DNA of 64,000 bases from Phyto melanocephala (Eukaryota; Arthropoda; Insecta; Diptera; Rhinophoridae), in assembly GCA_941918925.1 (NCBI GenBank), contig OW799237.1, positions 93,903,015 to 93,967,014 of the forward strand, read 5' to 3'. Of this stretch, positions 22,373-34,418 are shown piece by piece; the first letter of the stretch is position 1, and the number at the start of each line of letters is the position of its first letter. The translations under genes were made by a program, and so were the position numbers. The notes beneath the pieces are model-generated. The model was given only the letters and a program-made list of their open reading frames with translations. It was not told the DNA's origin and searched no databases.

Positions 22373-22569
22373 GACAGTAGTAGTAGTAAAGTTCTCTTTA
22401 TTTACAATTAAATATAGTAAGATATATGTAGATACAAATATATAAGTATAAAAACAAATATTTTATTGCAAAAAAGAAAGTGAATTAGATATGTACTTAA
22501 TTTGACAATATTATATAAAACGTCTGTCAATTAAGCATAGTAAATTTAGCAATCAAAGATTTTACAAAG

Positions 22570-23506
22570 CTTTTAATTGAATTCTTGTAGCAAATATTTT
22601 CTATATTCAAGTGAAATTTCTAAGTACTGGACTAAATATTTCCAATCCAATGTGTTAACTCCGTTCAATATTTGAATCATTTTTGTTAAATTTAATGTCG
22701 TCTTTCCAAAACTAGCAAGTCGAAACTCTCGAAACACAGGACATTGACCTAGAAATGTTCCATATCTTCCACCACATGAAGATTACAAAGCTTGCATAAC
22801 TTAACCGATTCTGCTGACCCAAAAGTATTGCCATTTAACAAAATTAGACCACATCTTGCCTTAAAAATCCAAGTAATATTTTTTATTTTGGTTTGCTCTT
22901 TAAAGTAAAAGATACCTCTTGTATGATCTAAGTTCTTGTATATCTTAGAGGTTGTTTCCTGGTTATACAAAAATTCAGATTGTTGTTTCTCCCATATTGC
23001 TTTTAAAAGTTTGATTTCTCCAAAGATGTTTATTTGGTTGTATATTTGACCATGGTATACTACAGTTTTCCGCAATTTTTTGCAGTCCTCTCACCCAGAA
23101 AAGTTCCTTTAGTAACAATATTTGTGTAATTTGAGCCGGAAGTCGGTTGGCATGATATTCGAACATAACTCTTTGTATGTATTGTAAGTGTAATTGCAAG
23201 GTGTAAAAATGGTTACTAACAATATCAGTTTCTAACATAAGCGCATAATTTGGTGTCTGTTCGGTCAGCTTTAAGACTTTTTTTTTAAAATAACGCTGTA
23301 ATTTATTGATGTCTTTAAAGTGTCCGAAACCCCACACCTGTGCCGCGTATGATTAAATTGACCTACATACGGCTAAAAAAAGGTTCCACTTTTGCTGTAA
23401 ACGAATTTGTGTATTTGATATAAATGATTTCCAGGTTGTATGTATAGCGACTTTAGCCTGATTATTTTCTGTTTTTAATATGTTTTGAAAATTTCATTTT
23501 TGACGT
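22570..23506 (-). pseudogene. LINE ORF2 C-terminal part
   Basis: Minus-strand frames give WGFGHFKDINKLQRYFKKKV and TPNYALMLETDIV, the conserved region after reverse transcriptase in many insect LINEs. They then give a Cys-rich end (CKLCNLHVVEDMEHF...CP) and finish YLLQEFN. At least one frameshift lies near 23,070. Confidence 0.75.
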
Positions 23507-23654
23507 TACACAGAAAAAAAAAAGTAGTAATGGCAAATGATTTTAACCTTACCCCAGGTAAAATTTACATTCGGATCGTTCCCAATAGCAGTTGCTATTT
23601 GTTGCAACTACAAAAGTGCTGTTAGCCTAAATACGAATCGGCAAATGTAAAAAC

Positions 23655-23870
23655 TGTTATACCAAAATAAATTGTCATTGATCCAAATACAATTTGGCAA
23701 ATACAAGAAGTGCATTACCAAATGCAATTGTCTTTGTCCCAAACACAATTCTTCAAATACAAAAAAATTGTTATTCCAAATACAATTGTGTTTATCCCAA
23801 ATGCAATTCGTCAAATACAAAAATTGTCTTTGTCCTAAATACAATTCGCCAAATGAAAAAACTGTTTTTT
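23655..23870. repeat. Subterminal repeats of the TA-flanked element
   Basis: About six units of 35-45 bp share the core (C)CAAATACAATTnGnCAAATAC. Related CAAATGCAATT and TATTTGCGGCAAATA motifs lie near the other end (26,950-27,110). Such subterminal repeats are common transposase-binding sites, but that role is inferred. Confidence 0.6.
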
Positions 23871-24216
23871 TTAATTTTTTATTTTTGTTTTTATTTATAA
23901 AATTATACAGTGGAAAAATAAAATTAAAAGTTTTTAATGAATAAAATAAAAGTAGTAAAATAGTTAGAGCCTATTTTTATGAAAAGTTTAATATATATTA
24001 AATATAATGTAATACATAGTTATAATACTAACAGAACTCACAAGGGTGTCCAAAGTGCCATAATTTTCAACAAATTTTAAAATGATTTAAAAGTATTGTA
24101 CTGCTCACTGCAACTTAAATTTTTTATTTATTTTAATTATTTATGTATTACTTTATGACAATATGACACTTAGGATACCTTGTAAATTTGCTAATTGTAT
24201 ATACTTGCAGCATAAA

Positions 24217-24740
24217 GCTCTAAACACATAGACGCCAGCAGACTTCACAACTTCACGGCTTCAAATGCTGCCAACTTCAAATGCTGCTCTGAAGTCAGCT
24301 ACATAATTATTTTGAAGACAGCAACAACATAATAATCAGCTGATGTGTATTTTCACAATACAAATTTCAGGGATGCCGAATATATATTTTATAATGAATA
24401 AAATTAAAGTTATTGATAAAAATATGTAATTATACCACGAAAAACTATAAAAACAAATAAATTTATTTCTTTATTGTATTTTTGTAATGTTCTTTTATGT
24501 TTAATATCAAAAATAAGTTTTTGTTCTTATTTTTCCAAATTAATATATATAATGGCAACACTATATTTGTTCTTGCTGCCCGTCAAAATAGAAAATAGCC
24601 TAAGTTGGCAGCAGCAGCAAATGCTGTTGTGCAGTCGTGCTGCTGTGCTGCGGTCAAAATAATCGTTTTCATTTAAACACATGGATTTTATTTTTGACAT
24701 ATTGCTGCTTGCTGTCTGCTGTCGTCTATGTGATTAGAGC
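24217..24740. mobile_element. MITE with 27-bp TIRs, GCTCTAA type
   Basis: The left end GCTCTAAACACATAGACGCC and the right end read inward GCTCTAATCACATAGACGAC match over 27 bp with two mismatches. Possible target duplication is ATAAA (24212-24216, 24741-24745). The interior has CTGC/GCAG-rich patches around 24,240-24,300 and 24,600-24,650. It is nested in the 23509-27171 element. Confidence 0.75.
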
Positions 24741-24974
24741 ATAAAACTAATCTCTACAAAAGAAACTTTTTTATTAAATAAAAATAAAAATTAGTTTCTA
24801 TTTTTTGCCCGATTAAATATATTTGAGCTGTAGATTGATAAAATATATGTAAAATAGTTAATAAAGCATTTTGTAATTTTATGATATCTCCTTTTTCATA
24901 AAAAATACCTTTATACAGCTACAAATTTAACAGATATGTGTGGGTTTTTTTTTTTTGCTAATTTACTTATATAT

Positions 24975-26733
24975 TTATTTGACATGTTTAATTTTGTTTA
25001 TAATATTTTGCACTTTGGCAATTTTTTCTGAAAATGGAATTTCGAAAATATACTCTTGTAAAAAAACCCACACATATTTGCTTTTAGCCGAATACTTTAA
25101 ATTGAAAGTGAAACATATTTTAATTACTAAAACTACAGCTCGAAGAAGTGTCTCTACTTTGTAAGTTAAATCATTTACTGTATCATAAAACTCCGTTAAT
25201 TTGTTAACATCCTCACCAATCACGAAAATTTTAGGTTGAATGGTTGATTGCTCTTGGAAAGCGAGTTCCCGTTGCTCGTCCTTTTTTTGAATAAAATCAT
25301 TAACATTAAATAAGTGGACAATCATGTCACTTTGAGCATCAGTTATGGAAGGCTTTAAAGTTTTATTTACGCGAGGTGGAAGAATTATCGAATGCAATAA
25401 GTAAAAAAAGTAGAAGTGCTTAGCATCTGAAAAATAAGCAAATTAATATCACACATTTTTTCTTCAATTATGCCTTACTTGTATCTGTTGCTGTTTTCAT
25501 TTTCTCAAGGTATTGCATGTTGAGCTTGTCTTTTACAAAAATTTGTAAAACTTTTTCAGTCATCACATTTTCTAGAACTGCCATTTGCTCAAACATAAGG
25601 TTTCCTTTGCCTGGATACAAAGTCTCGAAATCAACGTCAATCAATGAATAACCACTAGGATCTTTGTATCTAGGCCAATCGTTCAAGAAAGCTGGTATTG
25701 ACTCTTTATTTTCCTTCATTCGTAGGGTTGATGTAGCTTTCCAATGGGATTGTATATCATTGGGAAAATTGTGCGCCAACCATTTTTTCTTCGCCTTGAA
25801 TTCACTGATTTCCATGGGACTGTCATCTACAATATCACTCACCGTATATAACTTTGCTGAAGCAGGATTATCAATATTTTTTCTTTTATTCTTTTGGTTG
25901 TAGTACCTGTCGTACAATTTACCAGAAGCATTCTTCTTTTTAGATCGAGGTACATAATATGTTGTCTCGCATTCAGTTGGGAAAAGCTTTGTTATGGACA
26001 TTGCTATATTTTCCATAGATTTAGTATCCAATTTAATGTTGTGGAAAATACAGTGATCTACAATTATTCGAACTATCGAAGTTTGATGCAGATCGCTTAA
26101 TGAGTTGGTGTCGAAATAATTTGAAAGAATATCCTTTCCATCTACTGTTTTTTCCAATATCTCCTTCACATTGAAGTCCGAATTAGTTGAAACTGGAGAA
26201 TTAACCCATTCTTGGGTGCTGGTTGAATTTGTAAAGGTTCGATCGGACGCACTGCATAATAATAGCTCGTACTAAAACAAAGTCAAAAAAGCAAAGCAGT
26301 TAAGACACAAATTTTGAATTTCTTGGATTTAATCATATTCTAATAAGAATAAAGGAACGTGCCATATTTTATGGTGTGCTCCATTAAATTCTACAAAACG
26401 CATATGATATAGAAAAAATTAAACTTTATGTTATTAGCTATGCTTTTTATTATGCGTTAATTAATTAATGTTAGAATACTTATGTATTAAAACACTAACT
26501 AAATTACCTACCTTATTTTCCATACGCCACTTATTAAGATTGTATCGAAAAATAATTTTTTCATTGATGTCACTTAGTTCCATTATTTTTAATTTTTCGT
26601 ATGTGTTTACACCACATTCTACTAAATTTAACACAGTTTCGTCACTTACAGCCCATGACTTTACTAAATCAAATATTTCTATTTCTAAAACATTTTCTTA
26701 AAAAATTTCAAGTACACTAGAGTTGTTTTCCAT
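24975..26733 (-). CDS. Three-exon gene, SAM-like protein of unknown function inside a TIR element
   Basis: Exons on the minus strand are 26733-26512, 26271-25479 and 25426-24975. Introns are GT-AG, with phases 0 and 1, and the lengths sum exactly to 489 codons including the stop. Exon 1 encodes a helical domain (LVKSWAVSDETVLNLVECGV, then YEKLKIMELSDINEKIIFR) that resembles a sterile alpha motif. Exon 2 encodes EILEKTVDGKDILSNYF, then ITKLFPTECETTYYVPR and GKLYDRYYNQKNKRK. Exon 3 encodes HSIILPPRV and KIFVIGEDVNKLTEFYDTV. I recall multi-copy uncharacterised animal proteins of this shape but cannot name a function. One in-frame TAA at codon 12 (26698-26700) is the only break seen. It may be a transposase of an unrecognised type or a passenger gene. 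Confidence 0.75.
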
Positions 26734-27123
26734 TTTTTACACGTGGTTTTACCTTCATAAACTAAATGCAAATAAACGAAAGACAGCATTGTCAAACAAC
26801 GAACCAAAATTAACTGCAGATTGCATTTAAAAAGACAAGCCTGATATTTAAACAACAACAATCCGCATTTGATGTAAATAATTTATGTCGTGTATCCTCA
26901 AATAAAGAATATTTGATTTAAATAAATTGCTGTTGATATGCCTTTTCAAATGCAATTGAATTTAAGTGAATGACTTTCGCATTTGTATCAAATTATTTTG
27001 TTCTTGTTTTTTCTACTGCAATTTTGCTTTTGCTGTAAATGCAGCGCATTCACCACAACTATTTGCGGCAAATATAAAATAATTTGAATCAATTACTTTT
27101 TATTTGCGACAAATATAAATTCT

Positions 27124-27770
27124 TCAACAGTAAAAAGTTTTTGTCATTACTACATTTTTTTTTTTTCTGTGTAAAATTACACCCAGATAATTGTACTCAT
27201 TGGTGATTTTTACAAAATTTCCTTTACACTTCCATCTTTCTTGATTTTTCAAGCGTCCTCCATTTCTGAATATTAATATTTGCGATTTGTTTAGGTTCAC
27301 CTCAAGATTCCATAAATTACAGTAGTCTTCTAAGTTATAAATCATTCTCTGAAGGGTATCTATATCATCTGACAGAATGACTATATCATCTGCATACATT
27401 AATAGACGGACAGGTATATTTATACCCCCAGTTAGGCAGTCATGTAGATCGTTGACGTATGATGAAAATGAAAGTGGTGACATCAAGCAGCCTTGTTTTA
27501 CTCCCGAATTCGTCTGAAAATACTCTGACATTTCTTCACCGTTCCATATCGCATACTTAGTGTCAGAGTAAACAGCCTCTAGCCATTTAACGAATTTGTA
27601 TAAGATACCAATTGAGTAAAGTTTGTAAATCAATGCTTTTCTAGCTATAGTATCAAATGCAGCCTTAAAATCGACGAAAAATGCATATACTTTCTTGTTT
27701 TCGGCTAACTTTTAATTGACAATTCCGGCTAAGTTGTATATGCCGTGGAGTACCCTTTACGAAATCCAGC
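27124..27770 (-). pseudogene. LINE reverse transcriptase, central part
   Basis: The frame from 27633 gives SGVKQGCLMSPLSFSSYVND and LMYADDIVILSDD, containing the YADD catalytic motif, then NLNKSQILIF and YNYLGVIL. The region upstream to 27770 shows frameshifted reverse transcriptase sequence. It is cut at 27171-27173 by the TA-flanked element, and the frame shown below that point is transposon sequence. Confidence 0.85.
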
Positions 27771-30170
27771 TAGACTTACCACCTTTTGAAATTTCTAAAA
27801 CGGGACACCACTAACAAAGCATAGAAAAATTTTATAATTCCAAAAAATTCGTTTATAATATTTATCTTATTTTATTTAATAAAATCAACAATAACACAAA
27901 TTGTGTAGAATTCAGAACCATAAAACAAACAAACAAAAAGTATTTTATAATAAATATAGTTAATATTAATAGGAACATCTAATATTTCATATTTAACTAT
28001 TTTAGTATTTAATTTTAAATTTATATTTTTTATTACTTTTCGCAGCTTTTATTAAATCTTTATTCGAAGTAATAAACTAAACAAACTCAGCACATTTTAA
28101 GTTAAAATTAAAATGGACTCACAACTCAGCTTTAACTAAAGGTACAAGCATTCTAGAGCGAGTATCGTGCCATTTAATTTTCATGACGCTGAAAACACGC
28201 TCTACATAGTAATTAGTTGTCTATCAATATTTCCAATTTCTGAGCAACTTCAACCACTCATTATCCAAGTTAAACTGTTTACATTTATAAAAAAAGCTTC
28301 AGTTGAATAATCAAACCACTTATTAAAATAATCTAGAATTTTTTTTATACACAAAACGCCTTCGTTAGTAAAATATTCTCTTTTGTTACGATCTAGTTGC
28401 GACAAAATTTGATTTGCTTTAAATCCAAAAAATACAGTCTATTTGAAAATTCTTAATTTTATTTTATTAAAAATTTAAAAAACTTCTGTAGGTTGGACGT
28501 AGTTGCTTTCTAAATGTTTTATATGTAATGATAATATGCTCATAATATTATGGATAAAATATACATATGTAGGTATGCCTCGCATAATTGATTCTCGTCT
28601 TTCGATACTTCCGAATCTTTTTCACAGGCAACAAATTTCCAAATTAGTTTTAAACATTTTCTTTTGCTTTACTCAAAAAATACGACTTTAAAACAGGCCA
28701 AGATTGAAGAATACGATCAACAGTTGGAAATAATGTAAAAAATCTAATACGCGAATGTCCTAGTAATTGGATAAATTCAGTTTCCATAAAAATTAAAAAA
28801 TCTTTCAATTCTGCCAGATTTTTAGCACTTGAAGAAAATTCACTAAAAACTTCAATAACAAAACTTTCTACATTTGACGATAAGGTTTTTAGTGCTTGTT
28901 TAGCAGTATTATGCAAAATATGAGCATGACGATGTCCAGCAATTAAATTCGGTAGATTCAGTATTCGTTTCAGATGTTGAAATACCGATTTAAATTTTCA
29001 ATAGTTAACGGATGCATTGTCTGCTCCATATGCAACTAATTTATTATTACGTAACAATCCAGATTTTTCTAGGCACTCAATCAACTTCGCTGCTATGGCT
29101 TCCGATGTCTCGTCGTTATCTTCATAAAATTCAATAAGAAATGTTGTTGGCCCTTTTTGAATTGAAAAATATCGAATTGCAACAGAAAAAAGTTTTTTAT
29201 TTCCCTTGTTCGAAGCGTCTGTGGCAATAGAAGAAATAGGGCCAGCACCAACATCAAATAAAACATTATCAATAGAATATGGTCCTAAAACATACTCAAC
29301 AATTGCCTCAGCCTTCGTTCGGCCACGTTGGCTTTTTTTTCACTAAATAATTTTTTTACAAGTTTTATACCACAATCTTGAGACATACAGCTATGATTAT
29401 GTATTACACCATGATACGGTAATGCTATTTCACATATTATAGCTTCATCCTTTTCAATTGTGCTGTTTTTTGTAAAAAACTTTGTCAACCTAGTACTAAC
29501 TTTCATTGCATTTATAAGTTGTATATGTTTTTTTGAATTTGCATGCCTCTTTATCATTGAAACTCCTTCAAATTTTACTAAAAAAATTAGCTTGCATATA
29601 CTACAATAAGCACCCATTTCATCGTCCGGCGTATTTCTTAGCCAACTTTGAAAATCCGGTAACTTTAACCAATCTGGTTGAAATTTGCAATACCTTTTTG
29701 TTCCATTTTTTTCCCTTTTTGTGTGTTACTGCCAATTCATTTACCTTTTACTGTTCATTTTCCCATGCAAAACTTTAGTTTTAATATTTTTGCAAAAATA
29801 TTAGAAATAAAACTTACTAAAAAATTAAATAAATACACGTACCTCTGCAATTAATCACGTTCTGTTACGTTTAACTGTAATTCATTTGAAAATTGACAAA
29901 TGAAATAAGAAAGTCAAAGAAGAATCAAAATATTCAAGTGTTGCTAATCAATTTAAAAAATGTCGGTGTTGCTAATAAAAAAAAGTTAGTAGTACCAAAA
30001 AAGTTTTTGATAATTAATGAAAAAGTTACTTTAATTATAATAATTTGTATTCCATAATATAACGAAAAAAACGGGACAAATGACGTCCCGTTCAGAGTAT
30101 CACCGGGACACGGGACATAGCACTCTAAAACTGGTCTGTCCTGACGAAAACTGGACGGGTGGCAAGTCTA
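27771..30170 (-). mobile_element. hAT transposon, 2.4 kb, decayed, inserted in the LINE
   Basis: Termini are TAGACTTACCACC and, read inward from the right, TAGACTTGCCACCC. A perfect 8-bp duplication AATCCAGC lies at 27763-27770 and 30171-30178. LINE reverse transcriptase sequence continues on both sides. It carries a broken hAT transposase on the minus strand. Confidence 0.92.
28100..29670 (-). pseudogene. hAT transposase of the 27771-30170 element, broken
   Basis: The N-terminus (29617-29285) has YCSICKLIFLVKF and MIKRHANSKKH, a zinc-finger region of hAT proteins. Next come VGAGPISSIATDASNKGNKKLF and VAYGADNASVNY, containing conserved Asp positions. The 28916-28650 stretch has LLGHSRIRFFTLFPTVDRIL, where the usual R-W is R-F. 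Near 28,230-28,130 a further frame gives VERVFSVMKIKWHDTRSRM, the catalytic-Glu region. Several frameshifts and stops are present, so it is inactive. Confidence 0.8.
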
Positions 30171-30178
30171 AATCCAGC

Positions 30179-30430
30179 CTGATACTCTGTCAAAACATTA
30201 TTTCTATTGGCCCACTCATTCAGTCTGCTGTTGAGAATACCCATCATTAACTTTGCAACACAATTCATAAAAGATATACCTCTATAATTTTCCGGCATAT
30301 TAGGATCTCCTTTTTTATATATCGGAAATACGACAGTTTTAGAAAACGCTTTATCTAGAATTCAGCTACTATACATTTTATAATATGAGTTTACCAATTG
30401 TACTTGGAATTGTTCTGTTTATGACTGAGA
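30179..30430 (-). pseudogene. LINE reverse transcriptase, N-terminal part
   Basis: The minus-strand frame gives DKAFSKTVVFPIYKKGDPN and MPENYRGISFMNCVAKLMMG, then LNSRLNEWANRNNVLTEYQAG, the start of a LINE reverse transcriptase. It runs directly into the hAT insertion. Confidence 0.8.
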
Positions 30431-31683
30431 TATAAACAAAAATCTGCAACTGCCTCTATTTTTTAAACAAATCTTTTCTCAGCCTTCAAGCAACCGTTAC
30501 ATTTTGTGTGGGGTGGGTGTGTAGCATAATTTATTGCATACCACCAAGTTTTCGCTCAGCTGAATATATAGCTGTTGTTGTTTTTTAACAATTTTTAATT
30601 TCCTCATTTTGCCAGTTTAATGTTTTATGTTGGTGTTTTAATAATGTTTAATTAATTTTACTGATTTGCAACATAATTTAATTGAATCATAATAATGATT
30701 ATCGTAAACGAATGCTTTAGTGGAAACCTTAAAAAAAATAAAAAATAAAAAAGGCAGACAAAAATATAAATAAAGTAAATTACAATTTGGAAATGAATTT
30801 GTAACGTTGTCACTTTGGAGATGGTATTGATGATGACGCAAAATTATGATTGGAAAGATATACGTAATCTCGTAATCAATAACAACATAAAAGCTTTTAT
30901 ATTTGTATGTGAGTACGTCCTTGCAAATAAGGATTCATCTAAAAAAAACAGAAAACTTAAAATAAAAAAATGCCAAATCAACAAGGGTTTATTTTGTGAA
31001 TTTTTTACTTTAAACTAATAAAAGATAGAAATTTAATCTCATGTGGACTTTTTATTCGCTTTCCTTTATTTGTTTTTCTCCTTTTTGCAACACACAAGTA
31101 ATATGTGAAATCTCTTTATATTAAATATTTTATTACAAATATCACACTGAGAAGCCGTTAAGGGAAAAAGTTAATAAAATTGAATTGAGTGTTAAGAATT
31201 TAATTTTATAAAAAAAAATTTTATAAAAAAAGCCTCAAATAAACATTGTTTTTTATCATCAAAATATTCTATTTGTAAAAGCCTTAATTGGAAAAAAAAT
31301 TTTATTTGCAAACAGTTGATGAAAAACTTACTTTTCCTAAAGCCTTAATACTGCACATACATACATATGTATGTATATGACAATTATGTTTCAATAATAA
31401 CTAGAACTGTATGACTCCGTTTTGACAGGACCACATCACTCGTCAGCTTCCAGTGTATCTCAGAATAAAATCCAAGAGTAAGGGTACTAGATCCACCCCG
31501 TGGTCCTGAGGTATCTCAGTAGATAATTCAGTCCAACTTCAGATATCGCAGAGAGGCCATCTAGTATATGTTCGCCCAGAAATCTATGTCTGACTAGAAC
31601 TATCAAAAGTAATGTTATATTTTGGTTTATCAATAAAATTAAATTATTAATTGCACAACGAGACCACCTATCAGAGAACGGAA
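30431..31683. other. Spacer, no gene; one GC-richer patch
   Basis: It is mostly AT-rich. About 31,418-31,640 is clearly less AT-rich than its surroundings, but no open frame or known repeat was recognised in it. Confidence 0.4.
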
Positions 31684-32101
31684 CAAGTAAGAGTGTTATA
31701 TTCGGCCATGCCGAATCTGATAATACCCTTCACCATCATGTGCATAAGTACATCCCACATCGTAGCTTAACCTATATTTCATGTTATACGCCATTTTCCC
31801 TTATTATTTCTGACGCCATCCTTGATTTTGAATTTTTACATAGTTAACCATATTCTACTAGTCAAGCCCTTTAATTTGATACCCATAATGACGCCATATT
31901 GGATTTTACATTTTTTTTAATAATTTACTGTATTCTACTGGCCAAGCCCTTTTGTCTGATACCAATATTAAGGGGGTTCTAGAAGTTACATTTTAAAATA
32001 CCAGACTTGACCAAAAAATAAATGTATTAAAAAAAATTGTAGGAATTGCAAACGGAATGACAAAGCTATATATACCCTTGTGCACCACAGGTGTAGGGTA
32101 A
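31684..32101 (-). mobile_element. DINE-1/INE-1-like element, short subfamily
   Basis: On the plus strand it starts CAAGTAAGAGTGTTATATTCGG, with the palindrome TTCGGCCATGCCGAA, and ends at a TACCC/GGGTA hairpin preceded by the complement of the TTTGTCATTCCGTTTG block. This is the 3' hairpin and 5' head of the family read backwards. The interior has TTGACGCCAT-type motifs also seen at 50.7-50.9 and 57.1-57.4 kb. Confidence 0.75.
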
Positions 32102-32908
32102 AATGAGACCATTCACGTGTTCAGCCTATTCTTTAATGCATTGATTTTGTATTGTCTTTAATTGACATCAACAAAACAATTCAATTCCGATGATTTTATT
32201 TCACTCGGAATGTAAAACACAGGCGATTATTTATATATTTATTGTGATAAAAGACTTATTGCTCATATTCGTACATAGATATTTATGTTTTCAAATCTAA
32301 AACGTACCTTTTGTTCTTTAATTTAACAAAATAAAACTAAAATTAATAAGTTGTGTACATGCCAGTTACTAAGCTGCTTAGACTATCAGCTTATGTGCAT
32401 GTATGTACACTGCGCGTCTTCAGTTTAACAAACCCCACCCGGTGGGTGTGTAGGCGGTCCAAATAATTTTCGTCCTTACGTAGGTCATGAAAATAATAAT
32501 TATACCCATCGAGCCCTTCTAAATGTAATTTCATGTGAAATGATGATTTTTTTTTAATTTTTGTCTCTGTTAGTGTGCAGCTTTTCTATTCACTATTTGC
32601 ACAAGATCGTCCTAAAATCAGTTTTTTCTTTGAAAGTCGAGTCGTGCGAATTAAATGGCTGCCTCCGTATGGCTCGCTTGTCTAATTCTTTATTTCTTTT
32701 TATTTTTTTTTGGTTTTTGTTAAAAAATAATTATTTAATTTAAAATGCAAAAGCTACAAGTTTATTGTAATGAAATGCGTTATAAACAGTGTTCTTTTAA
32801 AGTAATGTTCACCGGCTTCAATTTATGAATTACATTCCAAGAGAGCGCTTTGAATAAAAATAAAATATGTATGCATGTGTGTAATTGAGTAAAGCGTAGT
32901 GTTGTTTT
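32102..32908. other. Spacer, nothing recognised
   Basis: There is no coding signal. Confidence 0.4.
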
Positions 32909-34117
32909 TATACCCTTCACACAGTAAAAAAGGCTATATATAGGTTTGACATTCCGTGTGAAATTTCTACAATTTTCATTTCCGACCCCATAAAGTATAT
33001 ATTTTCTGAAGGCTTATGAATAGGGGAGTCGAAATCAACTTTTTGAAGCCCCCCGACATAGCTTGGACCCGTCTGAGGTACTAAAATATCAGAAATATTC
33101 GGGAGTAGATCGGTATTGAAAATCAGAAATATCGGTACATAAACAACTGAGATATGAGCAAAAACCCACGACCACCTCGATTTTTTTTTCACAAAAACAA
33201 CATTACAACAACAACATACATACATACAAACGTGTATACTGGTTAGAAAAAACGTGGCATCGAATCCCAGCTGAGCCAAAAAAAAATTTTTTTTTTTATT
33301 TTATATTTTTTTTTTATTTTTTTTTTTTATTTAATATATTATTTATATTTTTATTTTTTTTTTAATTTTTTTTTTTTTATTTTTTTTTTTTATATTTTTT
33401 TTTTTTTTATATTTATTACTAGCCAAACCCGGCGCGCGTTGCTACGCCCCTTAATGAATCGAAATGCGTTCTGAATTTTAATTGAATATCAAGTGCAAAA
33501 ATCTAAAAATTATAATTTTTTTATGGGCGTGGCATTGCCCACTTTTCTAGCCACGAAATTGTAAAGTCATAACAGTTCAATATGTGTGCAAAGTTTCAGA
33601 AGAATCGGACCAGTGCAAGTACCTCAAAATTAAAATTTTTTTATGGGCGTCGCCCTGCCCACTTTTCTAATCACGAAATTGTTTAGTCATGACAGTTCAA
33701 TGTGTGTGCAAAGTTTCAGAAAAATCGGTCTGGTGCAAGTACCTCAAAATTGTACCCTTTTTTTATGGGCGCGGCCCCGCCCACTTTTTTAATCACAAAA
33801 TTATAAAGTCACGACAGCTTAATATGTGTGCAAAGTTTCAGAAAAATCGGTCCAGTACAAGTACCTCAATATTAAAACTTTTTTAGGGGCGTGGCCCCGC
33901 CCACTTTTATTATCACGAAATTATTTAGTCATGACAGCTCGATATGTGTGCAAAGTTTCAGAAAAATCGGTCAAGTGCAAGTAGCTAAAACTGATAACTA
34001 ATTTTTTATGGGCGTGGCCCCGCCCACTTTTTTTCATCCATAAACACTCCCCGGTATGTGTACAACAACTTACCAAAGTTTGAGCCCGATCGGTTTTGCA
34101 GTTTCAGAGTCTATAGC

Positions 34118-34156
<39 letters not shown>

Positions 34157-34418
34157 TTCACTTTTATATATATAGATATATGTTTTTTATTAATTTTTTT
34201 TTTTAAATTTTTTTTTTTATTTTTTTTTATTTTTTCTTTTAACATACATACTTAAAGTTATAATTTTACAATGGGATGTTTTTATATATGTATGTTTTTT
34301 ATACGTATGTACGTATTTCAGATGGGATGAATGGTGATACAAACTACTGTTATTGCATGACTACACGTTGTGAAGGGTATATAAGATTCGGCACGGCCGA
34401 ATATAGCGCTCTTACTTG
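32909..34418 (+). mobile_element. DINE-1/INE-1-like element carrying a Helitron
   Basis: The head TATACCCTTCACACAG, GGCTATATATAGG, TTTCCGACCCCATAAAGTAT, GAATAGGGGAGTCG, then CCCAGCTGAGCC is followed by a long T-rich core. The tail GAAGGGTATATAAG, the hairpin ATTCGGCACGGCCGAAT and CTCTTACTTG lie after the Helitron insert. Head, low-complexity core and 3' hairpin match the DINE-1 (Helentron-derived) plan. Confidence 0.8.
33419..34176 (-). mobile_element. Non-autonomous Helitron, copy 3
   Basis: Read on the minus strand it starts TCTATATATATAAAAG (34176), has a (GT)n tract and several GGGCGGGGCCACGCCC units, and ends GCGCGCCGGGTTTGGCTAG (33419). It is the same family as 19338-20919 and is inserted in the T-rich core of a DINE-like element. 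Confidence 0.85.

Larger units (their letters stand above)
23509..27171 (-). mobile_element. 3.66-kb TIR element with TA duplication, unclassified
   Basis: Both ends begin CACAG plus a run of 10-12 A, followed by GTAGTAATG. The target duplication is TA (23507-23508, 27172-27173). Removing the element and one TA restores the LINE reading frame across the junction (ILTSKNEIFK), so the boundaries are exact. It carries one three-exon gene on the minus strand and repeated CAAATACAATT motifs near the left end. A smaller TIR element is nested at 24217-24740. No known transposase domain was recognised. Confidence 0.85.
22373..30430 (-). mobile_element. Non-LTR retrotransposon (LINE), 5'-truncated, split by two DNA transposons
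   Basis: Coding pieces lie on the minus strand in order: 30430-30179, 27770-27174 and 23506-22570. They are interrupted by a hAT element (27771-30170) and a TA-flanked element (23509-27171). The start of the element is missing, with reverse transcriptase beginning at the PIYKKGD and NYRGIS motifs. The 3' end is probably the AATAAAGAGAACTTTACTACTACTAC stretch near 22,373-22,405 on the minus strand. The clade was not assigned. Confidence 0.8.
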
